Shown here in pieces: positions 1 to 8,715 of a DNA stretch of 64,000 nucleotides. The notes under the pieces are model-generated. The model made no database searches, was not told the DNA's origin, and saw nothing but the letters and a program-made list of their open reading frames with translations. The position numbers and the translations under genes are program-made. Source of the DNA: Streptomyces kaniharaensis (GTDB lineage Bacteria; Actinomycetota; Actinomycetes; Streptomycetales; Streptomycetaceae); the NCBI RefSeq assembly GCF_009569385.1, contig NZ_WBOF01000001.1:2552001-2616000 (forward strand), given 5' to 3'. Each line of letters begins with the position of its first letter. Within the stretch, counting starts at the first letter, position 1.

Positions 1-150
1 CCCCATAAATACGCACGCCGAATACGCACCGAGCCGCAACAAGACGCGACCCAGCCCGAACTGGGAAGTGGTGTTTCGAAGGATTGGCTACCTCGGGACC
101 GTCCGCGCAGACGCGTGTCCGGTGCTCCCTGCCAGGCAGCTCGAAGAACA

Positions 151-1545
151 CTAGACCTCGCGGGAGGCCGAGTCAAGCGCGGGCTCCGGGCGCTCGGCGG
201 TCTCCTCGACGGGTTCCTCGGCCGGCAGCTGGAAGGCGAGGACGGCTACGTCGTCGTCGTGCTCGGACGTGACGCCCATCGCCCTGAGCAGACGGGCGCA
301 GATGACCTCCGGTGCCCCGATCGCGCCGGTCAGGGTGCGGGCGAGGAGATCGAGGCCCTGGTCGATGTCCTCGTCGCGGCGCTCGACCAGGCCGTCCGTA
401 TAGAGGACGCCGGTCGTCCCGGGCAGCAGGCGCAGGGTGTGCGAGACGTGCAGGCCGCCGCCGGTGCCGAGGGGCGGGCCGTTCTGTTCCTCGCTGCGAA
501 GGATGGTGCCGTCGGGGCAGCGCAGGAGCATGGGGAGGTGGCCGGCGGAGGCGTAGGAGAGGGTGCGGCGCTGCGGGTCCCAGACGGCGTAGGTGCAGGT
601 GGCGATCTGGTTGGCGTCGATCTCCATGGCGAGGCCGTCGAGCAGGCGCATCACCTCGTGCGGGGGCAGGTCGAGGCGGGCGTAGGCGCGGACGGCGGTG
701 CGCAGCTGGCCCATGACGGCGGCGGCGCGCAGGCCGCGGCCCATCACGTCGCCGATGACGAGGGCGGTGCGTCCTCCGTCGATGGCGATGACGTCGTACC
801 AGTCGCCGCCCACCGCCGCCTCGGCTCCGCCGGGCTGGTACGTGGCGGCGACCCGCAGGTCGGCGGGCTGGTCGAGCTTCTGCGGGAGCAGGCTGCGCTG
901 GAGGGTGACGGCCGCTTCGCGCTGGCGGCGTTCGGCTTCGCGGAGCCGGGCGGCGGCGAGCACCTGGTCGGTGACCTCTGCGGCGAAGATGAGGACGCCG
1001 GCGGGTGGGCCGTCGACGGGGGTGTCGCCGGTGTCTCCGGTGCCGAGGGGGACGCAGGAGACGTTGTAGTAGCGGTTGCCGGTGAGGCCGAGGATGCAGC
1101 GGGCCTTGACGCTGCGCGGCCGGCCGCCGCGGATGACCTGGTCCATCAGCGGCAGGACGCCGAGGGTGCCGAGTTCGGGCAGGGCCTCGCAGGCGGGCAG
1201 GCCGGTCGGGCGGTCACCGAAGAGTTCGCGGTAGGCGCGGTTGGCGTGAGCGAGCTGGTGCAGGGGGCCGTAGGTGACGGCGACGGGGGCGGGGATGCGG
1301 TTGAGGACCTCGCGCAGGTGCTGGGGTTTGTGCGGGTCGAGGAGTTCGGCGGCGGTGGCCAGGTTGGTCGGGTCGCGCGGGCCGGGGACCACGACGTCGC
1401 CGGAGGGCGCGCCTTCCTCCGTGCCGGCCGCGGTCTGCGGGGCGGCACGCCAGGGGACTCCGGTGAGCCGGGCGCTCCAGCGCATGAGGTTCAAACGACG
1501 GCCGCTTCCTCGTTTTCCAGTCATATCATCACTTTTGGTGTGCAT
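151..1545 (-). CDS. PAS-like/SpoIIE PP2C-family phosphatase
   Basis: 464 aa. Residues about 70-185 look like a PAS-type sensor (AVTYGPLHQLAHANRAYREL). Residues about 215-425 form a SpoIIE-type PP2C phosphatase domain: the segment LQRSLLPQ, the metal-ligand motifs GGDWYDV and GDVMGRG, the motif YTDGLVERRDEDID and the terminal DDDVAVLAFQ. Such proteins dephosphorylate anti-anti-sigma factors or similar partners in actinobacterial partner-switching systems. No transmembrane segment is seen, so it is probably cytosolic. The ATG at 1545 lies in an AT-richer stretch with only a weak GAG upstream; an in-frame ATG at 1524 is an alternative start. No anti-sigma partner is adjacent, so the pathway is unknown. 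A second, membrane-bound SpoIIE phosphatase lies at 28854-29981. Confidence 0.9.
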   Translation of the reverse strand: MHTKSDDMTGKRGSGRRLNLMRWSARLTGVPWRAAPQTAAGTEEGAPSGDVVVPGPRDPTNLATAAELLDPHKPQHLREVLNRIPAPVAVTYGPLHQLAHANRAYRELFGDRPTGLPACEALPELGTLGVLPLMDQVIRGGRPRSVKARCILGLTGNRYYNVSCVPLGTGDTGDTPVDGPPAGVLIFAAEVTDQVLAAARLREAERRQREAAVTLQRSLLPQKLDQPADLRVAATYQPGGAEAAVGGDWYDVIAIDGGRTALVIGDVMGRGLRAAAVMGQLRTAVRAYARLDLPPHEVMRLLDGLAMEIDANQIATCTYAVWDPQRRTLSYASAGHLPMLLRCPDGTILRSEEQNGPPLGTGGGLHVSHTLRLLPGTTGVLYTDGLVERRDEDIDQGLDLLARTLTGAIGAPEVICARLLRAMGVTSEHDDDVAVLAFQLPAEEPVEETAERPEPALDSASREV

Positions 1546-1641
1546 CTCAACACACGGGGTAATGACTCGGTTGGAGCTGATCCTGTCAGGCGGAGGCCCG
1601 ATTCCGGAAGTCGCGCGCGCCCGGCGTGGTCGTCCGGCCGG

Positions 1642-3108
1642 TCACGCCGGAGTGTCCGGGCCGCCGCCCTGCCCACGGTCCGGCCGCCGTCCGAACCCCG
1701 CCTCGAACTCCGAACGCGGGTGCTCCAGCGTCCCCAACGAGACCACCTCGCGGGAGAACAGCCCGCCCAGCGCCCAGTCCATCAGCACCCGCACCCGCCG
1801 GTCCGTGCTCGGCAGGCGGCGCAGGTGCCGGGCGCGGTGCAGCCACCAGGCCCGCCGCCCGGTGAGCCGCCCGCCCCGCCGGGTGTGGGCGACGGCGCGG
1901 TGCAGGCCGAGCGAGGTCGAACAGGCGGCCGGACCAGGCCGGTACTCGGCGAGGCCGGCCGCGTGCGGTCCGCCGTCCAGCGCGACCGTGATGTTCCGGG
2001 CGAGCAGCTCGGCCTGGGCGAACGCGTGCTGGGCATTGGGCGCGCAGGACTCGCCGCTCGCGCCCGGATCGGGCACGGCCGCACAGTCGCCGGCCGCCCA
2101 GGCGCCGGGCAGCGCGCGTCCGTCCGGGCCGACGGCCTGCAGGGTGGGCAGGCAGCGGACCCGGCCGAGGGCGTCCAGCGGCAGGTCGGTGGCGCGCAGC
2201 AGTGGGGACGGGCGCACCCCGGCCGTCCAGACCAGGGTGCGGGCGGCGAAACGGCTGCCGTCGGACAGTGCGACGAGCTGGCCGGCCGCCGACTCCAGGG
2301 TGGTACGCAGCCGGATGTCGACGCCGCGTTCACGCAGCTGTCCTAAGGCGTGCGCGGCGAGTTCGGGTGACTCCTCGGCGAGGATCCGGTCGGTGGCCTC
2401 GACCAACACCCAGCGCAGGTCCTCCGGCCCGACGTTGTGGTGGTCGCGCACCGCGCACCGGGCCATGTCCTCCAGCTCGGCGAGTGCGCCCACGCCCGCG
2501 AAACCGGCGCCGACGAAGACGAAGGTGAGCGCGGACTGGCGCAGGGCCGGGTCGCGGGTCGCGGAGGCGAGGTCGAGCTGTTCGAGGACGTGGTTGCGCA
2601 GGCCCACCGCCTCGCCGACCGTCGAGAAGCCGAGGCCGTACTCGGCGAGGCCGGGGACGGGGGCCGTCCGGGAGACCGAGCCGGGCGCCACCACCAGGAC
2701 GTCGTACGGGAGTTCCATAGGGGTGGAGGGTTCGCCGGGAGCCGCGGCGTCGGCCCAGGCCCGACGGCAGGCGTGTTCGATCCGGGTGATCCGGGCGGTG
2801 AGCACCCGGCAGCCCGGCAGGGCGCGGCGGAGCGGCACGACCACGTGGCGGGGGTCGATCGAGCCGGCCGCGACCTCGCCGAGCAGCGGGTGGTAGGTGA
2901 GGTAGGCCTGGGGTTCGACGACGGTGATCTCCACCTCGCCGCGGCGCAGCGGTTCGCGCAGGCCGCGCTGGAGGTGCAGCGCGGTGGCCATCCCGGCGCA
3001 GCCGCCTCCGGCGATCAGGATCCTGATGGTGCACCTCCTGACGATGTGACGTTTCGTCCCGGCCGTCGGGCCGGGAGCGTCCCCCGCCCGGGGGTCTCCC
3101 CCCGTCAC
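1642..3108 (-). CDS. NAD(P)/FAD-dependent oxidoreductase, type II NADH dehydrogenase-like
   Basis: Up to 488 aa. The FAD Rossmann motif RILIAGGGCAGMA opens the conserved part. A second nucleotide-binding motif (FVFVGAGFAGVGALAEL) lies mid-protein, and the late FAD motif AWAAGDCAAVPDP binds the flavin tail. This layout fits single-subunit NADH:quinone oxidoreductases (NDH-2) and related membrane-peripheral flavoproteins. The coordinates use the only canonical upstream start, GTG at 3108, which has poor SD spacing. A strong AGGAGGTG (3032-3039) instead sits 6 nt before an in-frame ATC at 3025-3027, exactly where homologues would begin (M-RILIAGGGC). The true start may therefore be a non-canonical ATC. 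The gene is divergent from the TetR gene at 3583. Confidence 0.85.
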   Translation of the reverse strand: MTGGDPRAGDAPGPTAGTKRHIVRRCTIRILIAGGGCAGMATALHLQRGLREPLRRGEVEITVVEPQAYLTYHPLLGEVAAGSIDPRHVVVPLRRALPGCRVLTARITRIEHACRRAWADAAAPGEPSTPMELPYDVLVVAPGSVSRTAPVPGLAEYGLGFSTVGEAVGLRNHVLEQLDLASATRDPALRQSALTFVFVGAGFAGVGALAELEDMARCAVRDHHNVGPEDLRWVLVEATDRILAEESPELAAHALGQLRERGVDIRLRTTLESAAGQLVALSDGSRFAARTLVWTAGVRPSPLLRATDLPLDALGRVRCLPTLQAVGPDGRALPGAWAAGDCAAVPDPGASGESCAPNAQHAFAQAELLARNITVALDGGPHAAGLAEYRPGPAACSTSLGLHRAVAHTRRGGRLTGRRAWWLHRARHLRRLPSTDRRVRVLMDWALGGLFSREVVSLGTLEHPRSEFEAGFGRRPDRGQGGGPDTPA

Positions 3109-3479
3109 GCCCCCCTATGAAGGACCTCCGGGGGCCGTCTTGTCCACAGTCCGTACGGCGTCGGATGGGGCGGGAGTGAGCGGTGTGGCCAGTTGTGCTG
3201 CCCGGGTGACTTTCTGACGCACTTTCGGCTTCGGAGAGCCGTGAACTATGGTCGGATTGTGTCCCGGAGCGGCCACCGCCATGACAATCGGCGGCGACGC
3301 ACGGTGGAGCGGCCACTACGGCCAGTTCCAGCGTTGGCGCGAGAACCCGACTGCGGGGCAGTCATCCGGGGAAGGGTAGTTCCCGGACAGGCCCCGGGCG
3401 GTGCCGACGCGCCGAGCCGGACGCGCGGCCCGGCCCGGTGGCACGACCGTGGTCACCGGAACGGGACGGGCGGCACGAG

Positions 3480-3492
3480 CGATGGGTCATCG
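3480..3492. promoter_or_regulatory. small palindrome upstream of tetR gene, possible operator
   Basis: CGATG-GGT-CATCG, a perfect 5-bp inverted repeat about 90 bp upstream of the TetR start and inside the 474-bp divergent intergenic region (3109-3582). TetR regulators often bind such palindromes near their own promoters. That this one is the operator is inference. The rest of the gap holds no convincing gene. Confidence 0.3.
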
Positions 3493-3582
3493 GTTCATTT
3501 CTGACGGACTGAGCTGCACCGGGGGGTGCAGGGGCGGGCGACGACAGGGTCCGGGTTCGGACGCCTGCGGGGGAGAGTTGAG

Positions 3583-4452
3583 ATGATGGAGCAGGAACAG
3601 GTGTTGGGACGGGCGAGTACCTCACACGCCGGCCAGGGCACGGTGCCGGAACAGCGCAGCCCGGTGGACCTGCCACCGCCCGGGATGCCGTACGGCGGCG
3701 TCCCGTACCGGGCGGAGCCGCCGCAGGCCGCCGCGCCGGGAGCCCGGCTGCGGGTGGACGCCCGGCGGAACCTGGAGAGCGTGCTGCGGGCGGCCCGGGA
3801 GGTGTTCGGCGAGTTCGGCTACGGCGCGCCGATGGAGGAGGTCGCCCGGCGGGCCGGGGTCGGCGTCGGCACGGTGTACCGGCGCTTCCCGAGCAAGGAG
3901 GTGCTGGTCCAGCGGATCGCCGCCGAGGAGGTGGCCTGGCTGACGGCGCAGGCGCGCGAGTCGCTGTACGGCGGCGGCGGTGCCTGGGAGGCGCTGGCCG
4001 GGTACCTGGCCCGGGCGGTCAGCACCGGTGCCGGGCGGCTGCTGCCGCCGGAGGCGTTCCGGTACGCGGAGGAGCTGGGCCGGGTGCCCGAGCAGCGGGT
4101 GCCGGAGCAGGCCGTCGCGCCGCGCTACGACCTGCGCGGCGACGAGGCGCGCCCAGCCGGTGACGTGTCGGCGGCGGACGCGGATCCGCGGCTGCTGCTC
4201 CAGTTACTGGCCGCTCTCGTGGCCCGGGCGGGCGCGGCGGGCGAACTGCGGCCGGGCGTCACGGTCGCGGACGTGGTGCTGGTGCTGACCGCGTCGGTGC
4301 CGGTGCACGCTGCACGGATGGTGCCGGCGGCGACCGGGGTGCAGGGCATGACCGTTGGTACGCCCGGTATGCCTCAGTCGGAGGGTCACCCGGTGTCCGG
4401 GCCGTCGGACCGGCTGTTGCAGATCCTGTTGGACGGTCTGCGGGCGCGCTGA
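3583..4452 (+). CDS. TetR/AcrR family transcriptional regulator
   Basis: 289 aa. A long Pro/Ala-rich N-terminal tail (about 55 aa) precedes the TetR helix-turn-helix: NLESVLRAAREVFGEFGYG, then MEEVARRAGVGVGTVYRRFP. The C-terminal ligand domain is poorly conserved and ends in a low-complexity stretch. The start is the first of two consecutive ATGs at 3583, with GGGGGAGAG as ribosome binding site 6-7 nt upstream. It is divergent from the NDH-2-like gene, an obvious candidate target, but no ligand can be inferred. The disordered N-terminal extension is longer than usual for the family. Confidence 0.9.
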   Translation: MMEQEQVLGRASTSHAGQGTVPEQRSPVDLPPPGMPYGGVPYRAEPPQAAAPGARLRVDARRNLESVLRAAREVFGEFGYGAPMEEVARRAGVGVGTVYRRFPSKEVLVQRIAAEEVAWLTAQARESLYGGGGAWEALAGYLARAVSTGAGRLLPPEAFRYAEELGRVPEQRVPEQAVAPRYDLRGDEARPAGDVSAADADPRLLLQLLAALVARAGAAGELRPGVTVADVVLVLTASVPVHAARMVPAATGVQGMTVGTPGMPQSEGHPVSGPSDRLLQILLDGLRAR

Positions 4453-4820
4453 CGCCCGTCGGCTTCTCCGGACGTCGCGTCTCGGAGTCGCGCGGGCACG
4501 GCAGTTGGACGAGTGGCTGGAAGCTGGACGAGGAACCGGCGCGTGGGCACGGTCCGCGCGCCGGGTGCGGGCGTCGCGCAACCAGCCGTCGCGCGCGGCG
4601 CGTACACATTCGCGACGGCCCTCGGAAGAGTGGGTACCGGCCGCTTCGGCTACCGCCCCATCTCTGCGCTATGCCATCCTTTGCCCGTGGTTGGAGCCAA
4701 TGTCCCGATGCGCGCTCTTCGAGCGCCGTCGGCGCGGTACGACGGGGAGCCGTGCGCCTCCGCACTCCCGCGTGCCCTGCCACATTGCGGGGGCGGCCGT
4801 CGTGGAGTCTGGGGTCCGTT

Positions 4821-7154
4821 GTGAGCGCCGAGGAACAGAACGACTACGGCCACGGCCTCGGCTTCGGCCGGGCTGACGGCCGATCCGCGGGCCGGTCCGA
4901 CGGCGCGTCCGACAGCGGGTCCGACGGCGTGCCCGGCGGCTCTTGCGGCGGCCAGTCCGAAGGACCCGTCGGCGCGACCGGCCAAGTGCCCGGCGCCGTA
5001 CCGGGATCGGCCGCGGGCCCGTCCGCCGGCCAGGTCCCCGACCAGGCCGGGATGCCCGGCCGCGAGTCGCTGTCCGCCTCCGCCGGCCTCCCGCCGGGCC
5101 GCGTGCCCGGTCAGGCCCCGGCCGGCCACGGCCGCGTCGCCCCCGAGGCCTTCGTCGGCGACGGCCGCCCCGCCCGGCCCACCGTGCCCGCCCCCGCCGA
5201 CCCGGTCGACGGCGAGCGCCCGCCCTCCGACGCCGAGTTGACCGCGCGGGTGCGGGCCGGCGACGACACCGCGTACGAGGAGATCTACCGCCGGCACGCC
5301 GACTCCGTCCGCCGCTACGCCCGCACCTGCTGCCGGGACAGCTTCACCGCCGAGGACCTCGCCGGCGAGGTCTTCGCCCGGACGCTGCAGGCGCTGAAGG
5401 CGGGCAAGGGGCCCGACTTCGCCGTCCGCGCCTACCTGCTGACCGCCGTGCGCAACGTCGCCGCGGCCTGGACCCGCAGCGAGCGGCGCGAGCAACTCAT
5501 CGACGACTTCGGCGTGTTCGCCCAGACCTCGGCCGCCGTCGTCGACCTCGACCTGGCCGACCCGGGCGCCGACGCCTGGGCGATGGCGATGGCCGACCAG
5601 CGCATGGTCATGCAGGCGTACGCCGAACTGCCCGAGGACGACCGGGTGGTGCTCTGGCACACCGAGGTCGAGCGAGAATCCCCCAGGACCGTCGCGGTGA
5701 TGCTCGGCAAGACCGCCAACGCCACCGCCGTCCAGGCCCACCGGGCCCGCGACCGGCTCGCCACCGCGTTCCTCCAGGCCCACGTCTCCGGCAGCCAGGA
5801 GAGCGCGTGCGAGGCGTACGCCGCCCGGCTCGGCGCGTACGCGCGCGGCTCGCTGCGCAAGCGGGCCTCGGCGGAGGTCGGTCGGCACCTCAAGGAGTGC
5901 GACCGCTGCACGGCCGCCTGCCTGGAACTGATCGAGATCAACACCGGTCTGCGCGCCCTGCTGCCCGGCGGTGTGCTCGTCTGGGTCGGGGTCGGCGGAT
6001 TCGGCGCCACCGCGGCCGTGCTCGGCGGTGCGGCCGCGGTCGGCGGTGCGGCGGCCGGGGCGGCGGGTTCGTCCGGGACGACGGCTTCGGCCGGGTCGGC
6101 GGCGGGTGCCAGTTCCGGCAGTGCTGGTGGCGCGGGTGCGGCTGGTGGCGGGAGCGGGTTCGGTGCCGGTGCCGTGGTCGGCCAGGGCCTCGGCGCCGCC
6201 GCGAAGGCCGGAATCGCCGCGGCCGCCGTCGCCGTGGCCGCGGCCGCCGTCGCGGCCTACGCGCTCACCGGCTCGTCCGAGGCCAACCCCCCGACAGCGG
6301 CACCACCCGCCTCCAACCCCGCCACCACCACCGCCCCGGTCGCCTCCACCGCGGAGGCACCCGCGTCCGCGGCGCCCGTCCCGGTACCCGCGCCCGCGCC
6401 CAGTAGCGCCGACCCCACGCCGGAATCCGAGTCCACGCCCGGCCCGGCCACGAAGCCGTCTTCCGAGCCGACACCGACGCCGACCCCGACACCCAAGGCC
6501 GCGCACCCCCCCGCGCCCCCCGCACCCATCGGCGCCCAGGCTCCCAAGGCCACGCCCGCGCCCGCGCCGCCGGCCCCCACCGTGCCACCCGTGACGACGT
6601 CCGAGGTGTCGCCGGTGCCCACGCCCGCGGTGCCCGTCGTCCCCAAGCCAACCCCGACTCCGGCGCCGACCTCGACCGTCACTCCGCCGTCCCCGCCCGC
6701 CGCCACCGACTTCTGGGCCGACTCGCTGCCCGTCACCAAGCCCGGCCACAACCGGGTGCCGCCGAGCGGCCCGAGCATCCGGCAGACGGGCAGCGACTGG
6801 TTCTGGCAGCGCAGCGGCGCCTGGATCGGCGGCGAGTACCACCCGCACGCCCTCACCGTGCACGCCCCCGCCACCACCCGGATCGACCTCAACCGCGCCT
6901 GCACGTCCTTCGACGCCGTCGTCGGCGTCGACGACATGACGATCTCCTCCGGCGGCGTGATCTTCTCGGTGCAGGGCGGCGACGGCAGCACCCTGTGGCG
7001 CTCCCCCACGCTCGGCGCGGGCGACGAGGCGGTGCCGGTGCACGTGCCCCTCGCCGGGCAGACGTCGATCCGGCTGGTCGTCACCCCGGCGTACGGGGTC
7101 TGGTCCGTGCTCAACGTCGCCGACTGGGCCGAGGCCCGCTTCAGGTGCTCCTGA
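4821..7154 (+). CDS. ECF sigma factor fused to zinc-finger anti-sigma, membrane segment, Pro-rich linker and NPCBM-like domain
   Basis: 777 aa from GTG 4821, choosing the V at VSAEEQN because upstream codons look non-coding. Order: a Gly/Pro-rich N-terminus (1-135); sigma region 2 (about 140-215, YEEIYRRHADSVRRYARTC); sigma region 4 (about 265-325, AYAELPEDDRVVLWH); a zinc-finger anti-sigma-like motif at about 352-362 (HLKECDRCTAAC); Ala/Gly-rich hydrophobic stretches at about 380-410 and 463-485 (likely one or two membrane spans); a Thr/Pro linker (about 490-630); and a C-terminal domain (about 630-777) resembling NPCBM/NEW2 carbohydrate-binding modules. Sigma factor, anti-sigma and extracytoplasmic sensor thus lie in one chain, similar to ECF52/53-type fusions. 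The cell envelope is the likely input. No separate anti-sigma gene is adjacent. The 368-bp upstream gap (4453-4820) contains no gene I can support. Confidence 0.88.
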   Translation: MSAEEQNDYGHGLGFGRADGRSAGRSDGASDSGSDGVPGGSCGGQSEGPVGATGQVPGAVPGSAAGPSAGQVPDQAGMPGRESLSASAGLPPGRVPGQAPAGHGRVAPEAFVGDGRPARPTVPAPADPVDGERPPSDAELTARVRAGDDTAYEEIYRRHADSVRRYARTCCRDSFTAEDLAGEVFARTLQALKAGKGPDFAVRAYLLTAVRNVAAAWTRSERREQLIDDFGVFAQTSAAVVDLDLADPGADAWAMAMADQRMVMQAYAELPEDDRVVLWHTEVERESPRTVAVMLGKTANATAVQAHRARDRLATAFLQAHVSGSQESACEAYAARLGAYARGSLRKRASAEVGRHLKECDRCTAACLELIEINTGLRALLPGGVLVWVGVGGFGATAAVLGGAAAVGGAAAGAAGSSGTTASAGSAAGASSGSAGGAGAAGGGSGFGAGAVVGQGLGAAAKAGIAAAAVAVAAAAVAAYALTGSSEANPPTAAPPASNPATTTAPVASTAEAPASAAPVPVPAPAPSSADPTPESESTPGPATKPSSEPTPTPTPTPKAAHPPAPPAPIGAQAPKATPAPAPPAPTVPPVTTSEVSPVPTPAVPVVPKPTPTPAPTSTVTPPSPPAATDFWADSLPVTKPGHNRVPPSGPSIRQTGSDWFWQRSGAWIGGEYHPHALTVHAPATTRIDLNRACTSFDAVVGVDDMTISSGGVIFSVQGGDGSTLWRSPTLGAGDEAVPVHVPLAGQTSIRLVVTPAYGVWSVLNVADWAEARFRCS

Positions 7155-7227
7155 AACGCGCTCTTCGAAGCTCTCGGGGCTCTCGGCGCTGTGGGGGCTT
7201 CTCGGCGTTGTCGGCGCCGTCGGCGCG

Positions 7228-7932
7228 TCAGATCGCGCAGGATCCGTCCGCGCAGGTCTCGCCGGCCGGGGCGACCGGCACCGGCGCCGGACGGCGCTCG
7301 CCGATCTCGGCGGCGACCTGCTCCAGCACCCCGCGGAAGGTCTCGGCCTCCTGGCCGCCCTGCACCGCCCACCGGCCCTCGAACACGAAGGTCGGCACGG
7401 CGGTGATGCCCAGTTCCCGGGCCTGCGCCAGTTGCGCGCGCACCTCGGCGGCCCCCTCGTCGCCCGCCAGGTAGGCGGCCACCCGCTCGCGGTCCAGGCC
7501 GACGGCCGCCGCGACGTCGGTCAGCGCGGCGCGGTCGCCGACGTCCACGCCGTCGGTGAAGTGCGCCTTGAGCAGCGCCTCCTTCAGCCGGCCCTGGACG
7601 GCCGCGCCGTACTCCGTCTCCGCGAGGTGCAGCAGGCGGTGACCGAGGAAGGTGTTGGCGTGCAGCGCGGCGTCGAAGTCGTACGTGATGCCCTCGGCGA
7701 GGCCCAGCTCCGCCACCCGCGCGTCCATCGCCACGGACTGCGGGCCGTAGCGCTCGGCCAGCCACGCACGGTGCGGGCTCGCCGTCGCCGGTGCGTCCGG
7801 GACCAGCTGGTACGGCCGGTAGACCACCTCGACGTCCTCCTTGCCCGCGAAGCCGTCCAGCGCCTGCTCGAAGCGGCGCTTGCCGATGTAGCACCAGGGG
7901 CAGGCGATGTCGGAGTAGATCTCGACCTTCAT
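7228..7932 (-). CDS. DsbA/FrnE-family thiol oxidoreductase
   Basis: 234 aa. It begins MKVEIYSDIACPWCYIGKRR with the thioredoxin-fold active site CPWC at about residues 11-14. An all-helical insertion follows, and the C-terminal GITAVPTFVFEGRWAVQG carries the cis-Pro. This is the FrnE-like, cytoplasmic branch of the DsbA superfamily (disulfide isomerase/oxidase or 2-hydroxychromene isomerase-like). No signal peptide is present. The tail CADGSCAI adds two cysteines. It lies convergent to the sigma fusion gene and probably has its own promoter. Confidence 0.92.
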   Translation of the reverse strand: MKVEIYSDIACPWCYIGKRRFEQALDGFAGKEDVEVVYRPYQLVPDAPATASPHRAWLAERYGPQSVAMDARVAELGLAEGITYDFDAALHANTFLGHRLLHLAETEYGAAVQGRLKEALLKAHFTDGVDVGDRAALTDVAAAVGLDRERVAAYLAGDEGAAEVRAQLAQARELGITAVPTFVFEGRWAVQGGQEAETFRGVLEQVAAEIGERRPAPVPVAPAGETCADGSCAI

Positions 7933-8050
7933 GACGGGGGCTCCAGGGGTGGGGACGGATGGACCGAGATAGGTGAACGATGAACCATCTCAGCACATTC
8001 CCGGCACTCCGGGCCTCCCGTGGGCCTCAGCCCTGTACCCGTGGAGGACC

Positions 8051-8572
8051 TCAGCCCTGTGGAGGTGCCGGGACCACCAGGACCGGGCAGGCCGCGTGGT
8101 GGACCGCGGCCGTGCTCACCGAACCCAGCAGCAGCCGGCTGAAACCGCCGTTGCCGCGGGTGCCGACCACCAGGGTGTGCTGGCGCGTCGACGCCTCCAG
8201 CAGCACCTCGACCACGTTGCCGAGCACCACGTGCAGTGACAGCTTCCCCGTGTACGGGCGCGCCCGCTGCTCCTGTACGGCGGCGACCGAGCGGCGCAGC
8301 CCGTCCGCCATGCTCTCCACCAGCGTCTCCACGCTCTCCTGCACCAGCTCCGCCATCCCCGGCGGATAGCCGCCCGGCGCCGGGTTGACCACGGCCAGCA
8401 CGTACAGCGGCAGGCCGAACAGCTCCGCCTCCGTCATCGCGCGGTCCAGCGCCCAGAGCGACCCGTCCGACCCGTCGCACGCCGCCAGCACCCCCGGCGG
8501 ACGGCCCGTCGGGGGGCGCCCGAGCACCGACAGCACCACCGGAACCGGCTCCCCCAGACTGACGCCGACCAC
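8051..8572 (-). CDS. universal stress protein (UspA) family
   Basis: 173 aa, a single Usp domain. The N-terminal strand contains VLAACDGSDGSLWALDRA, and the ATP-binding signature near the C-terminus reads VVGTRGNGGFSRLLLGSVS, matching the G-x2-G-x9-G-S/T loop of nucleotide-binding Usp proteins. GTG start at 8572 with AGGAGG 4 nt upstream. It probably responds to stress or dormancy; the partner is unknown. An upstream 143-bp gap separates it from the cyclase-like gene on the same strand. Confidence 0.9.
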   Translation of the reverse strand: MVGVSLGEPVPVVLSVLGRPPTGRPPGVLAACDGSDGSLWALDRAMTEAELFGLPLYVLAVVNPAPGGYPPGMAELVQESVETLVESMADGLRRSVAAVQEQRARPYTGKLSLHVVLGNVVEVLLEASTRQHTLVVGTRGNGGFSRLLLGSVSTAAVHHAACPVLVVPAPPQG

Positions 8573-8715
8573 CCGGCCTCCTCACGAACGGACCGAACCG
8601 AACGCGGCCATCATCGCCCGCCCCGCCACCCCCGCCCCCGAGCGACACCGTGTCCATGGGGCGCGGCGGATGAGGGCTTCGCGATACGCGCCGGTGGCAG
8701 GTCAGCAGGCGGCGG

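Noticed and set aside
115..2346. Long open frames on the opposite strand of real genes (for example 115-2346, 4650-7043, 8755-11511)
   Set aside because: Shadow frames caused by the extreme GC content: low-complexity Arg/Gly/Ala products, no motifs, no ribosome sites, overlapping well-supported genes.
3193..3504. 103-codon plus-strand frame in the gap before the tetR gene
   Set aside because: Arg/Gly-rich composition, no ribosome binding site, no recognisable domain; it overlaps the promoter region.
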